Shown here: in pieces, positions 1-13,500 of the stretch
How positions within the stretch are numbered: the stretch's first letter is position 1
Layout of the letters: each line of letters opens with the position of its first letter
Assembly (NCBI RefSeq): GCF_905115235.1
Contig: NC_051850.1
Location: 43,592,441 to 43,656,440, forward strand
Reading direction: 5' to 3'
Source: Hermetia illucens
Taxonomy: Eukaryota; Arthropoda; Insecta; Diptera; Stratiomyidae
Length of the DNA stretch: 64,000 bases
Notes under the pieces: model-generated
What the model was told of the DNA's origin: nothing
Database searches by the model: none
Seen by the model: the letters and a program-made list of their open reading frames with translations, nothing else
Translations under genes and position numbers: made by a program

Positions 1-535
1 GTATCCATATTCCAACAGTTTTTGCATCGCTTGCCGCAAAGAGAAAATCTGATCTGTTGCTGTTTTGCCTGGAGTAAAGCCTCTTTGGTATGGGCCAATG
101 ATGTTCTGGGCGTATGGGGCTATCCGGCCTAGCAAGATAGCGGAGAATACCTTATAGATGGTACTCAGCAACGTGATACCTCTATAATTGCTGCACTGTG
201 TGATATCTCCCTTTTTATGTATGAGACAGATAATGCCTCGTTGCCAATCGTCAGACATTGATTCGCTGTCCCATACCTTGGAGCATCAGTTAATAAACCA
301 CTTGGTGTAACTGGTCGCCTCTATATTTATCCAATTCGACTGTAATTCCATCGGCTCCTGGCGACTTATGTTTTTTAGTCGATGAATTGCACGGACTGTT
401 TCTCCTATACTTGGTGATGGCAGTACTTGTCCGTCGTCTTCAGTTAGCGGGACCTCCAACTCGCCGATGCTCTGGTTGTTCAGTAGCTCATCAAAGTACT
501 CAACCCATCGCTCCAATATGCTTATCTAGAATAAC
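1..535 (-). mobile_element. LINE family A fragment (linker and start of reverse transcriptase)
   Basis: Read on the minus strand, this stretch encodes the linker and the start of the reverse transcriptase of a non-LTR retrotransposon (called family A here). Recognisable pieces include ERWVEYFDELLNNQ and, nearer position 100, the RGFTPGK-type motif that opens the reverse transcriptase finger region. The same pieces occur at 27900-28380 and 32940-33370. The frame is broken in several places, so this is a dead copy. It is cut by the left edge of the window, so its true 3' end is not seen. Clade not fixed; the endonuclease type in sister copies resembles the RTE/I-like elements often annotated as craniofacial development protein 2-like. 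Confidence 0.75.
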
Positions 536-559
536 TCCCAGATATTCCTCGCAGTTGAA

Positions 560-1200
560 AAGTTATTCACCTCCCTTTTGGAAGGCAAACACCATTCAGA
601 TTCTTCCTTTTTGTAAATAATACTTTTGTGGTTTTATTTGAATATGCTGAGAGCTCATGTCTGAGGCACCAAACTTGAGTCAAACCCACGGTGTATGATA
701 TTTTTCTAGACACCACCTCATCCACATATGTTTCGAAGTGTTTACTTAGTAATTTGTTGTAATTTGCATAGAAGTGAGTGGATAAGTATAATATATTCAC
801 AAGAAGCAATGATGGCATACCTTCTTAGCAGTAGCCTTTCTTTGCTTTAGTCGTCGAGTACCGATCGACACTATAGATCTACATTACTTAACTTATCAGT
901 GCCATCCTCTCTAGCAACATTACAATGTTTTTGAAGAACACACGGTCAAAAGCCCATTCAAAGTCCACGGACACCCCCGCTGCGTACTCGCCTTTCATAG
1001 TTAAGTTCTCTGGCTTGAAAGCCAAGGAACAGAGAGCAGATTCATAGAACTTTCCACACCAACAACAATATTTGTTTTCACCCAGAGTGTCAAGTCCAGA
1101 TTGACTAACTCATTCCATTTAAAGACCATATATAGCCTTGAAGTCTGTCTTTTGCCTTTCGGTTGCTCACAGCATATTTAAAAGCAGTCTTGCTTAGAAC
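560..1200 (-). mobile_element. LINE reverse transcriptase fragment (RNase H-bearing type)
   Basis: Minus-strand translation gives broken reverse transcriptase pieces. Near 960-1000 there is VDFEWAFDRV, which matches the first catalytic region (usual form DIEGAFD). Nearer 600-660 there is NKTTKVLFTKRKNLNG, which matches the conserved NPxKTxxVxFTRK stretch after the YADD box. Order and spacing fit a Jockey/R1-like LINE, as at 34283-35400. It abuts another LINE at 535 and lacks its 3' part. Confidence 0.55.
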
Positions 1201-4200
1201 TTCTTACAAATCTCCTATATTTAGTTCAATCAGTCTTCATTGTTATCGCTTTTCCAAAAACGATTCAAAAATCATTTGGTGGATATCCTGATTTTTTGCA
1301 GTTCTCTCTCTTTTGAAGCTGGTTTACCTTATTTACTCCGGCTAATAAGACAAGCTAATTCAAAGCACGCTATAAGTGTGTGATTCAAAGTTTCCAGCTT
1401 TGCTTCTATAGCAAAAGAGTCCTTAATCGTCTAGGTAACTCCATTCACTACCCAGAAGCTCCTTGCATTTTGCCTAATCTATTTTCTTTGTATTCTGTGT
1501 TTGGGTTATATGTAGTTTATCCACCTGTAATAGTCAAACTGAATTCGTTACATTTACATAACGTTGGCCTGGCAGTGAGAGTTCGTTTAGCCCCAGCTAG
1601 TACGTAATCCCCTCAAATATCTTTGAACTATACATTGTTCGGCCAGTTACTCCACCTCTCTTTGTCTCGATGAAATAGTTCTCTAAGCTCTCGTCATCCG
1701 TGCATCCTTCAATGATTCATCCTTAATTTTTTTATAATTGCGGAAATATGACTTGACTCCGAATTTAGTACGCATCTAGCAGCTTTTGCCTCATGTGGAA
1801 AATTTCTAAACCTACTGCTTCGCTGCCATAATGTCACCCTTTGAAATTGCTGAAACTCCCTGAGGCTTCAGTTTAATGGTAACTTGTTACCTAACTTGTT
1901 ACCTACTCCTTCTCTTGCTTTCTCCTTACGTTACATACTTCCAGAATTACGTGCAAGTTGCGACCTCTAAACTTCGCCTGTACAAAGATAGCAGACTCCT
2001 AAGCCTAAGCCTAATACTTCTATCGGTGCCGGTCTGCTTTATAGCACAATTGGAAACCGTTGATGACAAGGTGACTCGAATCATTCGTACGTTTCTCCTA
2101 TTCAAACAAAATCTATACCTATATACCTTTTCCATTGCAGTCCTGTCCGGATGTTTATCGGTCATAAGGGCGATGTCTCACATTCCAATTGACAGCTCAC
2201 TGAGCATTCTACAAGCATTCATCTTATCTCTCGTCTCATCTTTGATTTGCATGCAGATTGCTTAGAGGTCACTATGGGTATAAATCTCACTATCATACCA
2301 AGCCACTCTCTCTACCAATGCGGCAGATTTCTTCCTCAGAAAGTATTTAAGATATGTTCCAACATTCGCGAGTACTACATCCCAATTCACAAATACTTTA
2401 AAAAAGATACATGTTCGACTGTTTCATTCATGAGCTTAAGCATTATAATTCCCGACTATATTTTTTTGGTTGTATTCTCCCGCTTAATATCTCCTCATAT
2501 TTAGCGAGTATGGTATTGCACTAGGTGAACCGTAGAAGCTGTAGATGTGGATTTCGATCACCATCGCCTTCATGGATTCGACCTATGTATATTCTCTGAC
2601 TCCCCAAAAAGTCATTTTTCCGCACATCTTATTTGCTATAAAATTCACTAAATGTGGTCATATTCCTTCTTTCTTTCGAATGATCTGCAAGAGAAGTGTG
2701 ATAGAGGGCAGGGATTGATATCTGCATCAAACGTGCCTACAATTTTTATTGAAACTCTTCCTCTATTCTCAGCATTTTTCACTTCTCCATATCCCATCGG
2801 GGATATTATGTAGGGCTTTTATCGCCGATTCCTCCAATCCTGTTAGCCCGAGTTCCCTTTCTAAGACTTTGCGGATTTCTTCCTCTATCCCCCATGTGTT
2901 ATCTTAGAAGTCCACTTTCAATTATAAGCGCTGGCTCTTCGCCAGAAACTTAAGCTGCTCCTTTCGCCTGTTATGGTTTCTTGGGAACGGAACCATATTG
3001 CCGTTCAATTGTTCGTTGTCCGTTTCCGCAACCACTTTACAGATTCCCGCAGCATTTTCCAGGTTCCTACAACCTTTTCCGAATTTTTCCTTTTCCAGTT
3101 TCATGTTTTCAAGAAACACGACTAGCGTCACGTAGCTCAAATTTCTCCCCAATGCTTTTATACTTCTTTCAACCTAGGCTTTTCCATAGATCATCTCGAT
3201 ACCTCTTCGTCCGTATATTCAGGACATCGTTCTTCCGCTCCTCGATGAATTCACAGAGCATTAATATTTTCTCGCCAAACGAAGTAAAAGCTGTTTCCGA
3301 TTAATTATTTTGTTCTAAATTGCCAGAATATTCAGGCGTTGAAATGAGGCGCTTTCGGTTTCATTTCATTATCCTATCATCTCTCTGAAGAGTGTTTTAA
3401 AGAAAGATGGTTATTGTTACAAAATGGTTTCTTCTAAATGGATCTGCCGATGAGTCCAATCCCAGACCTATAACATGAGATTCCACCGTAGTGTCTGTTT
3501 CCCACTACTGGAGTACAACGGTCTTTAGATATCGGTCGCCGGGAACTATGTCAGTTTGCCCAGTCCCTGATATCGACGGCAATCGGTTTCGAGACTCAAT
3601 GTCGGTACAAGCTTTTCCCGCTCTCCCTCTTTCTTAATGATTAGTACCTTTCTGAATATCCTTGCCATAACCGTCGAAGAGATGGAAAATCTGACAACTC
3701 TGCATAGGCACACATATTCTATTCTGCTCTATAAAATAGAGTTTCATATTCTGTTCTTATAAAATACACGACATAGAGCTCATTTTTGAATCGTCTTAAG
3801 ACTTTTGAAGACTAGAAGAACGGACCTGTGCGACCATAAGTGTTAAATGAGTATTTTGTCGTTCTAATTTAGTTGGATTCTAGTCGTATTTTCGTCTTTC
3901 TCGGGAAGAAGAAACAAGTACTGAATATTATTGGAAAATGGGAAAGTAGTTTGCTGATAATGTACCTTTTCATCTACGATAGCTTAACCCTATTTGTTGT
4001 TCAAATTCGAAGCCTGAACATCTACTTGCTCAAGTCCTACCTTCGCACATCATAAAGTAGTGGTTACCCTGCCCATACTAAAGAGATGAACGTATGGAAA
4101 AAATAGTGAGATGCTCTCCTCGTAGATTCCAGGAATTTTGTTGTTCAACTGTGTATCATACTTTTGATCGTCAAAAATACACGGTACGATAGCTCCTAGA

Positions 4201-4235
4201 AATACTGTCGTCGACGAGACTCTACAGACCACTTC
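1201..4235. other. No gene recognised
   Basis: About 3 kb without a supportable gene. Open frames here are short and show no family signature. Given the LINE pieces on both sides, it is probably old transposon debris, but I found no motif that proves it. Confidence 0.4.
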
Positions 4236-4239
4236 GTGT

Positions 4240-6330
4240 CTTGGCGTTCAGGATGTACTTACTCCAACCATCTCGACCCATCCAATTTTGAAATCCAAGC
4301 AGTGATGCGTTGTTTCCGCCAACAAAATCTGCCCAGCGCGTTCGAGGTTTTCCTGCCTATCTTCGTCTTTCTGTCCTCCCTTCGGATACCCTTTTCGGTA
4401 TGTGACCATACCCTGAACATCCCCAGCCCATTGCCACTTCCGAAGTTTTATTAATTTGGAGACTCCAGGGCCGTAAAATATTTGGTACAACTCATGGTTG
4501 TACCTGATTCGCTATTCGTCGTCCTCTCATTTAGCTTCTGTTATTCTCCTCCCCTCGAAGGTATTGACCAGTTTTCGGAAGTTTTTGTTTGGGTCCATAT
4601 TTCGCATCCATAACTTAGAACAGGTCTTATTATCATTTTATATACCCGGAGCTTGGCTTTCCTGTCTATGCAGCTGGCTTTTAAAATCGGTAGGATCCAG
4701 TAGAAGGCTCTGTTTGTGAGCTGAATTCATGATTACATTTCGTCAACTTAATTTCCATTTCGTCAGTTTTACGTCTAAGTATATAAAGTTGTCTACATTT
4801 TCTAAGTTGTGCTCCTCAATCCTTTTATTTTGTCTAGTGAGTGTCATTTTTCTCGTTTGCCTCTTAATTTTCATTTCGTTAATTCGTAGACCAACTTTGT
4901 TTGCTGTTTTATTGAGGTTTATAAAAATCTCCTATGCTGATATGAAAGATCGCGCCATGATGTTTATATCGTCCACATATGCGATGATTTGGCAGAACTT
5001 GTAAAACAGCGTGGCTTTTCTGTCCGCAGGCAAGTTTTGTATAACCTGCTCCTGTGACAGATTGAACAGTAGCTGTGCCAGCCTTTTTTCCTTTTTTTAA
5101 TACGACGTTTATCTCAAACGCAACTATCAGATTACTATTGACTCTGATCTGCCTACTAAAGTTCACGAATATTTGATTGACATGGATGTTGAAATAGCTG
5201 GGCAATGGTCTTTTCCAGTCCGAAAACCTCCTTGGTATTCACCAACATTTTATCGACGCACCATCTAATTCTTCTCTGCAGAATTTTTGTGAAAATTTTA
5301 TAGGATGTACGAGGTAGAGAGATGCCGCCTTTTTTATGAATAGGGCATATCACACTTTTTAGCCATTCTTGCGGGATCTGTCCATGGGTCCAGATGGAGA
5401 GAACCTAACTATGGATAGCTTTCATGGTTCATGGACAACCTTATTTTATGAGTTCAACGGAGATGTGATCAATGCCCAGCACCTTCTTCAATTTTCGAAA
5501 TTTGATTACTGACATTATCTTTTTCCAATATTGGCGGTTCAATGTTCACATTATGCTCTACCATAATTCTTATGAGTTCTGGTGATTGATTTATGGGGGT
5601 TGGGGCTTTGAGGGTGGAGGAGTTCTTTGAAATAAGACCCATCTTTCACGTGATGCACTTTTGTCCTCAAAGTTTTTATTTTTCCAAAAGGCGGTTTTGG
5701 ATTGATATCCACGCCTCGACCTCTTCAATACTTTTTAAACTTGCCTTGTGTTGTTGCTCGCAATGTTGTTGTCAATTTTCTTTGATTCGCTTTTTTGCCT
5801 CAATATATTATTAGCGCGTTGGAGATTTTCGTAATTTTCTCTCTTCGTCCTTGTGTTTCGCTCTATATCGTTTCTGTATGACAATTTGTTCTTGTCAAGC
5901 GTTTCCTCAGATTCATCAGCAAACCAATAATTTCATATACCACTTAGAAATAATGTCTCCATCTCTTTTGGATGCCGTTTGGATTTTCCAGTTATATTTT
6001 TATCCTTGTCCTTGCAAATTTTCGCATGTTGGCCGCGACCTTGTACCGGTTGCTTTGTTATCGTAATGCGACGTATATTACTTCTTCTCATATATTAGTC
6101 AAGTTTTAAAATTTTGTCACTTTTTTCCCGTAAGGTTTTTTGGTCAATTGCCTCTCATCATCACCCAGCAATTCCATCATTCCATCCTATTTTTGCCACT
6201 GTTCTCCTCCAGATATACTCCTGTAAGTCCTCCCCGGCGGTCTCTAGACTAGCCAAAGGATTTTCGGTAAGTACGTCCATAGTTCCGGGGATCCTCGATT
6301 TGATTGAATATTTGACCACCTTGTGATGGT
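4240..6330 (-). mobile_element. Decayed LINE (second family), minus strand
   Basis: From high to low coordinates on the minus strand the order is: a linker rich in Lys and Gln (about 5600-6000), the reverse transcriptase opening ICPIHKKG and ISLPRTSYKIFTKILQRRI (5260-5350), a YVDDI-type region (about 4950-5010), and a C-terminal tail around KWQWAGDVQGM (about 4430). The order fits a full open reading frame 2 of a craniofacial development protein 2-like LINE, but many stops and shifts separate the pieces. The endonuclease part was not found. The 5' limit near 6330 is approximate. Confidence 0.6.
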
Positions 6331-7098
6331 CATATTGCTTTATATATATCGTGATGTGAGATACATGTCAACCTGACAATCATATTTCTGCTAGTCGCGA
6401 ATGTGACCAACTATTGGTCATTCTCACTGTTAGTTTTATGGTCTCCTTTTACTTTCTCTATGAATCCCCTCTTATCCGACTTTATTACTAAAGTCCCCTA
6501 GAAAGATCTTAAAGTCATTTGAGGCTAATAAATCGTGAGCTAAGATATCATAAAATACTTCCTCAATACCATTTCCGAAGCAAAACGTTCAATAAGCATT
6601 AACTGGATTCTGAATTAGCTACTAGCGCTCTTCTTAATCGTTAACTGATAAGCAGCAATTAGGGGTTGTAGAACATGCTACGACGGATACTATCAAAAAC
6701 CATCAATGCTGTCTGGGAACACACTTTTCTCATATATGCTGTGGAGTATTTGGCATTTGGGTGACCGTTTCTAAAACCATAATTGCCTTGGTTATGCTCA
6801 TTAAAATGGAATCGAAAAACTATTCAAGCATTGGAAAAAAAATTTTGGATTCCTTTTCAATTCAGCTGAGAGTCATTGGTCACCCTTACTGAGAAAGTCT
6901 ACATCAACACATGAAGGAGCCAATAGCAAAACTATTGCCCTTCCTTAAGGTATGATCTTTTTATTGCCACTTGTAGGAAAAATTTGGACCCATAGACAGA
7001 TTAACTTTCCCATTGAAAATGCGTAATCAAATTAAGGAACTCTGATAACTGTAGTAAAGGCATTAACCGAAAGCTTTTAGCATTAACTTGGTTCTATT
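6331..7098. other. No gene recognised; downstream of MEIOB
   Basis: Intergenic sequence beyond the MEIOB poly(A) signals. No coding potential, repeat or RNA gene was recognised. Confidence 0.4.
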
Positions 7099-7112
7099 TT
7101 TATTTATTTATT
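7099..7112 (-). terminator. Poly(A) signals of MEIOB
   Basis: On the minus strand three overlapping AATAAA hexamers lie about 80-95 nt past the MEIOB stop codon, a normal distance for an insect 3' end. Confidence 0.55.
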
Positions 7113-7191
7113 ATAAGTCGATTTGAATTTGAAATGGAAAAGTATTTTTTACTTTACGTTTCAAGGATAATATTGAGACTTAGAAACACTT

Positions 7192-7582
7192 TTAATAAAC
7201 TAAGACATTTTCAGCCACCTCATCCAAACCAATTGGCTTCATATCTAATATCATTATAAATAAATTCATTCGCGTTACTGACTTTTTCTTGACAACAACT
7301 TTGGTACAAACTCTTTCCATAAGAAACTTCCATTTGAGTTCGGTCCTATTTGATGCTTTCATGAATTGAAACTGTTGAGTGGTGCAACTTAAAGCTGCTT
7401 CAGCGAAATTATTCATCAACCGACATTCAGTCAATGTGCCTGTGTGATCAGTGAGATGGATACTGATGTCAAAATAAAACTCGAAACTGTTTAAACCCGA
7501 ACTGTTAAAAGATATATCCATTTGACATTGGTCATTGCTGCAAACGTCCTGCTGAAGGGATGTTATTCGTTTGCAGTATTTG
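7192..7582 (-). CDS. MEIOB: MEIOB exon 3 (last coding exon)
   Basis: Begins after a TTTCTTCAG acceptor with the third base of a Cys codon, then KYCKRITSLQQDVCSNDQC, which completes a four-cysteine zinc ribbon. It continues with the C-terminal OB fold (LTDHTGTLTECRL, LKWKFLMERV) and ends at TAA 7192-7194. The match to human MEIOB (LTDHTGTLHSC, LKWQFLLER) is close. Confidence 0.9.
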
Positions 7583-10500
7583 CTGAAGAAAGAATTGGAT
7601 ACAAAATATTAATATATGAAATTTTCGAATTTTGTTGAAGAAAATTACATTTCAAATGTCTTTTTTTTTCAATCTAGTAGAAACTTCGGATAGGTTCAAA
7701 AAAGGAGCTATAAAAGCGTATAATTTTTAGTCATTGATTGCCCTCTGGGATAACAGAAATGAATCTTCTCTTGTTAGGTAGCTTGAATTGTGATGATAAA
7801 TTTCCAAAAATATAAAAAGGTTCATCAAGTGGATGCAGACTCAGGACTTCCAGCATCCTCAACCAAAAAATAAAAACATTCGTTCCATTCTATCTTTCAA
7901 AACTTTATGCTAGACTTTTTCATTGAGAATCATTAACGTGATTTCGCTCCTTCTGCCATCAGAGAATGAAATTACTTCTCATGGCTTGGTCTTAATAAAA
8001 GTCTTCATAAATATACCAACTACCATAAATTGATTTAGTGGACCCTTTTGTACTATCTAAATAGAATAGGAGGCCGAAGGATAACCACAAAAAAAAATAA
8101 ACCAGCTCGATTTATTACATTTAGGACTTGCAACGAACGATGTACTAGTAACGGCGTCGTGGTTTCAGGAATAGTTTCAGCTCAACCGCAGATTAGCTTC
8201 ATTTCAATTACTTTTTTCAAATCCTTTCAACATTATTTTATGGTTTCTTAATTTTTATTGTAGAATGTTGTGAGGAGAGAAAACATCCGTGCCTGACTTC
8301 CTGAACTTTCTAGCAAAGCTGCATGTGGGTAGGACGACAGATATATAGTTACAAATGCATAACTGTAAGACAAACAAATGAACATTCACATCTGTTTGTC
8401 ATAAAAATAGGATAAGAAATGCATAACTGTAAGACAAACAAATGAACATTCACATCTGTTTGTCATAAAATAGGATAAGAAATGCATAGTGATAAGAAGT
8501 AGTCATCGACTCCTACCACTCATGAGTCATGTGTATGTAAGTAGTGATAAGTTCGAGATGTAAATGTAAGGATCAAAGTACGAGCCTGACCTTCTATAAA
8601 ATGTGATGTAAGATGGTCCGCTCGCCAGTTGTATTTGACGTATCGGAAGATACGTGTCGAAAATAATAAAAAAACGAAAATAAAGAAATAAAATTGGCGC
8701 AGTCGGTAGGATTGCTACCCAAAAGTGAATTTATTAAAATAATTTTCACAAGTTTTAATAACAAAGTTTTAATAAAGTGAGTGTACATCAAAAAAAAAAA
8801 AAAACTTTTTATTAAATAAAAGGGCAGTGGTTCGTCCTTAAATGACTGAGTAAAGTGAACGTATATCACTTTAACTGCAACTCAGTAGCTTATACGTAAT
8901 AAGTGGACATTTTAAAGTTATATTAAAATTCGACACAAATACATACTCAGGACACAGATTTTCCTTAAAGTTATTTCGTGAAACTTGAAAATTTTGTGAA
9001 ACAGTAGACTACTGTTTGTCAAATAGTCACCGCGTTCTACTTGAAGTAGAAATTCGAAACAGTAAACCACTGTTTATTAAATGGTTATAGTGAAAAACAG
9101 GAAATAAATGTGGACATCTGAGATCATCCAGAGGAGCAGATTAAATTTCAACACAGAGGAATACACCAACAGCACAAAAAAGCAGGAATCAAACGAAGAA
9201 AGCGAACACAGAAACGAAATGGCTACAAATTCAAACACCACCGTGGATCTATCATCAATAAGATCAGCAATTCGAGGATTAATTGACCAACTCCCGACGG
9301 TCACTACAAGTAAGGAATATTATGAGTTTAGAGACAAGGGCGATCAAATAAGCTATTTGGCACAATTTCTTCCAACTGTGGAACAAGCTCCAGTTTTAAT
9401 AACAATGTTACATAAAATTAATATTTTGCGAATTCGCTACGATTCATCGTTAAGATGGGACGTAATTAAACAAAAAGCGGAAAAAGAACTAGACAATGGC
9501 AAATCGTATGATACCATGTTAGATGATATTAAATTAATAAATGTTAGAAAGACATCTGAATACTTCGATATCCTTAGAGATAAATTAAATGAAATCAAAC
9601 TTATGATAGACATCAGAGAAACAACTAGGCAAGACGAAACAAAAAAACACTATGAAGCGAAAGTAATTAAAATAGCAATCCAAAAACAGGATAGCAGTAT
9701 CATTGGAGTATTAAAATCAATCAAACCTAAAACTTTAGAGGATTTGATACATGAAATGAAAGAAGAGAATTATTGGGATAATGATGAAGACACGAGACAG
9801 AACTATACCGCTGAACGTAGAAATAATTTTTATAATAGGCACAAGAATGAAAATTTTAGGCAAAACAATTTTAGGAATCAATACCGAAGTTCAAATTATA
9901 CTCAACAACACCAGAATCATGAAAATAGACTAAATCATACACAACAAAACCATAACTGGGGTAATAATTCAGGAATATCTAGACAAAATTTTTCACAACA
10001 AAATCGGATTTGGGGACAAAATTCAAGACAGAACAGGCAAAATTCTACACAAACCAGACAGAATTGGGGACAAAACAGACAAAACTCTGCACCAACTGTA
10101 CAAAATTGGGGGCAAAATAGAAATTGGGGAAATCATAATACATTTCAAAACCCTTACAATCAGAGCAATAATAGCGTTCAAACCAGAAGGGAACACACTC
10201 CCATGGATACTAACATGATCAGTGAGCAAAATTTTCGGCTAACAGCCTCAAGATTAGATTACCTTACATAGAGCTGTATCAACCATTGAGGAACATAAAA
10301 GCCATGATAGACACAGGTTCTACAATATCATTCACTAATGCTAAAATAACAGACCCAAGAGGATACATTAAAGTTGACAAAAGGATAATTAATACAATGA
10401 ACGGTGGGACCGTTTTAGACACAATTATAACTAGGGATGCATTCGAAGAATTCAATTCAAAGGAAAAATTTTCATTTTTCGTACATAATTTTTCGGATAC

Positions 10501-13500
10501 ATTTGATATATTATTGGGTTCAGACATATTAGAGAAACTTAAAACAAATATTAATTATGAAACACAAGAAATCACCTTCAATGGTAGACTCCATAAATTA
10601 ATAATACCTGGTAGGGAATTATCCGAACCGTCACAATTAGAAATAGAGGAAATATGTAATTTAGTTGAGGAAAAAGTTGACAGATTTAGATTAGACCACT
10701 TGAATAAGGAAGAAAAAGACAGCTTAGGGAAAATATTAGGTAAATATAACGACCTAATGTTTAATGAGGAAACTGACAATTTGAGCTTCACTCATCATAT
10801 TAAACACCATATTCGTACTAAAACAAATGAACCAATATATACACGGGTATATCGCACTACAGGAAAACATAAAGAAGTAATAGACAAAACAATCGAAGAA
10901 TATCTAGAATCAGGCATAATTAGGCATTCCGAATCACCATACAATGCACCAGTTTGGGCTGTACCCAAGAAAATGGATGCAAGTGGTAAGGAAAAATGGC
11001 GAGTAGTAATAGACTACCGCAAGATTAATAATGAAACAATAGAGGATAAATATCCTATACCTAATATCGAGGATATATTGGATAAATTGGGAAGATGTCA
11101 ATATTTCACGACATTGGATTTGGCGAAAGGGTTTCACCAAATCGAAATAGAAGAAAAGGATATAGAGAAAACTGCTTTCTCTACTTCTAGCGGTCACTAT
11201 GAATTCTTAAGGATGCCATTTGGGTTGAAAAATGCACCTGCAACTTTTCAGCGATTAATGAATAACGTATTAAAAGAATATGTTGGTAAATTATGTTTCG
11301 TTTATCTCGACGACATAATTATATTCAGCACATCATTGGAAGAACACTTAGTTGCACTTAACAAAATATTCGAAACTCTGAGAAAAGCCAATTTGAAATT
11401 ATCACTTGACAAATGTGAATTTATGAAGAGAGAAACGGAGTACCTAGGGCATATTATTACAACAGACGGCATTAAACCAAATCCGAAAAAGATTGAAGCA
11501 ATTCAAAAGTACCCTCTACCAAAAACTGAAAGGGAAATAAAATCGTTTTTAGGCTTAGTAGGCTATTATAGGAAGTTCATCCAGGATTTTGCAAAAATCG
11601 CAAAACCAATGACCAAATACTTGAAAAAGGGAAATAAAATAAATATTACAGATATCGAGTTTATCAGTGCATATAACAAATTTAAAACTTTATTGGTAAA
11701 TGATCCGATTCTAAAATATCCAGACTTTTCAAAAGAATTCACATTAACTACTGATGCTAGTAATTACGCCATAGGAGCAGTTTTAGCTCAACAAGGTCAT
11801 CCAATTTGCTTTGCCAGCCGAACTCTAAATCAGCATGAAACCAACTATAGTGTAATTGAGAAAGAATTCTTGGCGATTGTATGGGCAACAAAATATTTCC
11901 GGCCATATTTATACGGAAGAAGATTCACAATAAAAAGTGATCATCGTCCGCTTCAATGGATCAATAGTCTAGACGAATCAAATAGTAAATTTGTCCGATG
12001 GAAAGTTAGACTATCCGAATTTGACTATAAAGTAGAATATCTTGAAGGGAAGGAAAATCATGTCGCAGATGCTTTATCTAGAATTAAAGAAACTAACATG
12101 CATGTAGAACAACAGGAACAACAAGATGAAAATGAAAGTTTAGCCACTCAACATAGTGCCGAGGAAGACAATAGAAACTACATAGAAATCTCAGAAAAAC
12201 CTATTAATATATATGGGACACAATGGATTATAAAAAGGGGAAGAATAGGAACTCACATATTTGAAAAACTATTTAATACCAAAAAACGACATACGTGGGT
12301 AGTGAAAGATAAATTAACTGAAGAAAAAAGTAAAGAGATACTCAGGAAGATTCATAGTGAAAGTATCATAGGAGTGAAAATTGATAATATAGACGACTGG
12401 AATATGTTTCAGAATACGTATTTAACATTTATTAATCAAGATTTGAAAGTAAAATTATTAAAATGCAATACTTTATTAGAAGATGTAAGATCAAGAGCCG
12501 AGATGCAGGAAAAAATTTTAAAAGAGCACTTGAAGAATAATCACCGCGGAATCAGTTGTGTTTACCAAACGATGAAAAGAAAGTTTTACATACCGAATTT
12601 AGAACATCTGATCACTGAAACTATAAACCAATGCGAAACTTGTAAACTGGCTAAGTACGAACGAAATCCAGTTAAACTGCCATTTAAAGAAACAGAAACA
12701 TGTAATGGACCGAGAGAAATTTTTAGTATGGACATTTGGATGCCTACTACGGGTGTTAACTATGTATCATGTATTGACAGATTCAGCAAATACGCTACTC
12801 TTATTAAAATTAAAGACAGATCATGGTTATCAGCGAAGGAAGCGATGTTCCAAGTAATAAATATAATGGGGAAACCAAAAAAGCTCATTGTTGACCAAGA
12901 CGCATGTCTTACAGCCGAATGCTTTAAGAATTTTTTAACTAAAGAAAAAGTAAAAGTGCATATCGTTAGTTCAAAGACAGGTTTAGCAGACATAGAACGA
13001 TTTCATGGGACAATGAACGAACATATTCGAATTTTGAGAATAAAAGAAGACAAAGAGAATATCGATGAAGTTGTTGAAGCACTCAAACATTATAATCATA
13101 CCCTTCATAGTACTACAGGACAAAGACCAATTGACTTACACCTACAAGACGAAAAAGAAACAAAGAATAAAGTGAACAAAAGTAAATGGGTAGAGTACAG
13201 AAATAACAAGGAAAATAGAAAAGACGTCGAAATTGACGAAAGGTATGTTAAAGATAAAAATAAAAAGCTTGGTAGAAAATATCGTAGAGTTGGTAACACT
13301 TCAAGGGAAAATGATAGGAGAATTTTAGTTCAAAATAAAAAAGAAAAACGAATATACAATAAAGGAAAATTTAGGAAAAAGACTAAAGTATAAATATTTC
13401 ACTATTCATAATAATTGCCTTATTAAACCAAGTAGATGTCAAAGATGACTGTATTTTAAGTATATTGAAAAATGTGAATGGAACGTGCAGTTCCGTAAAA

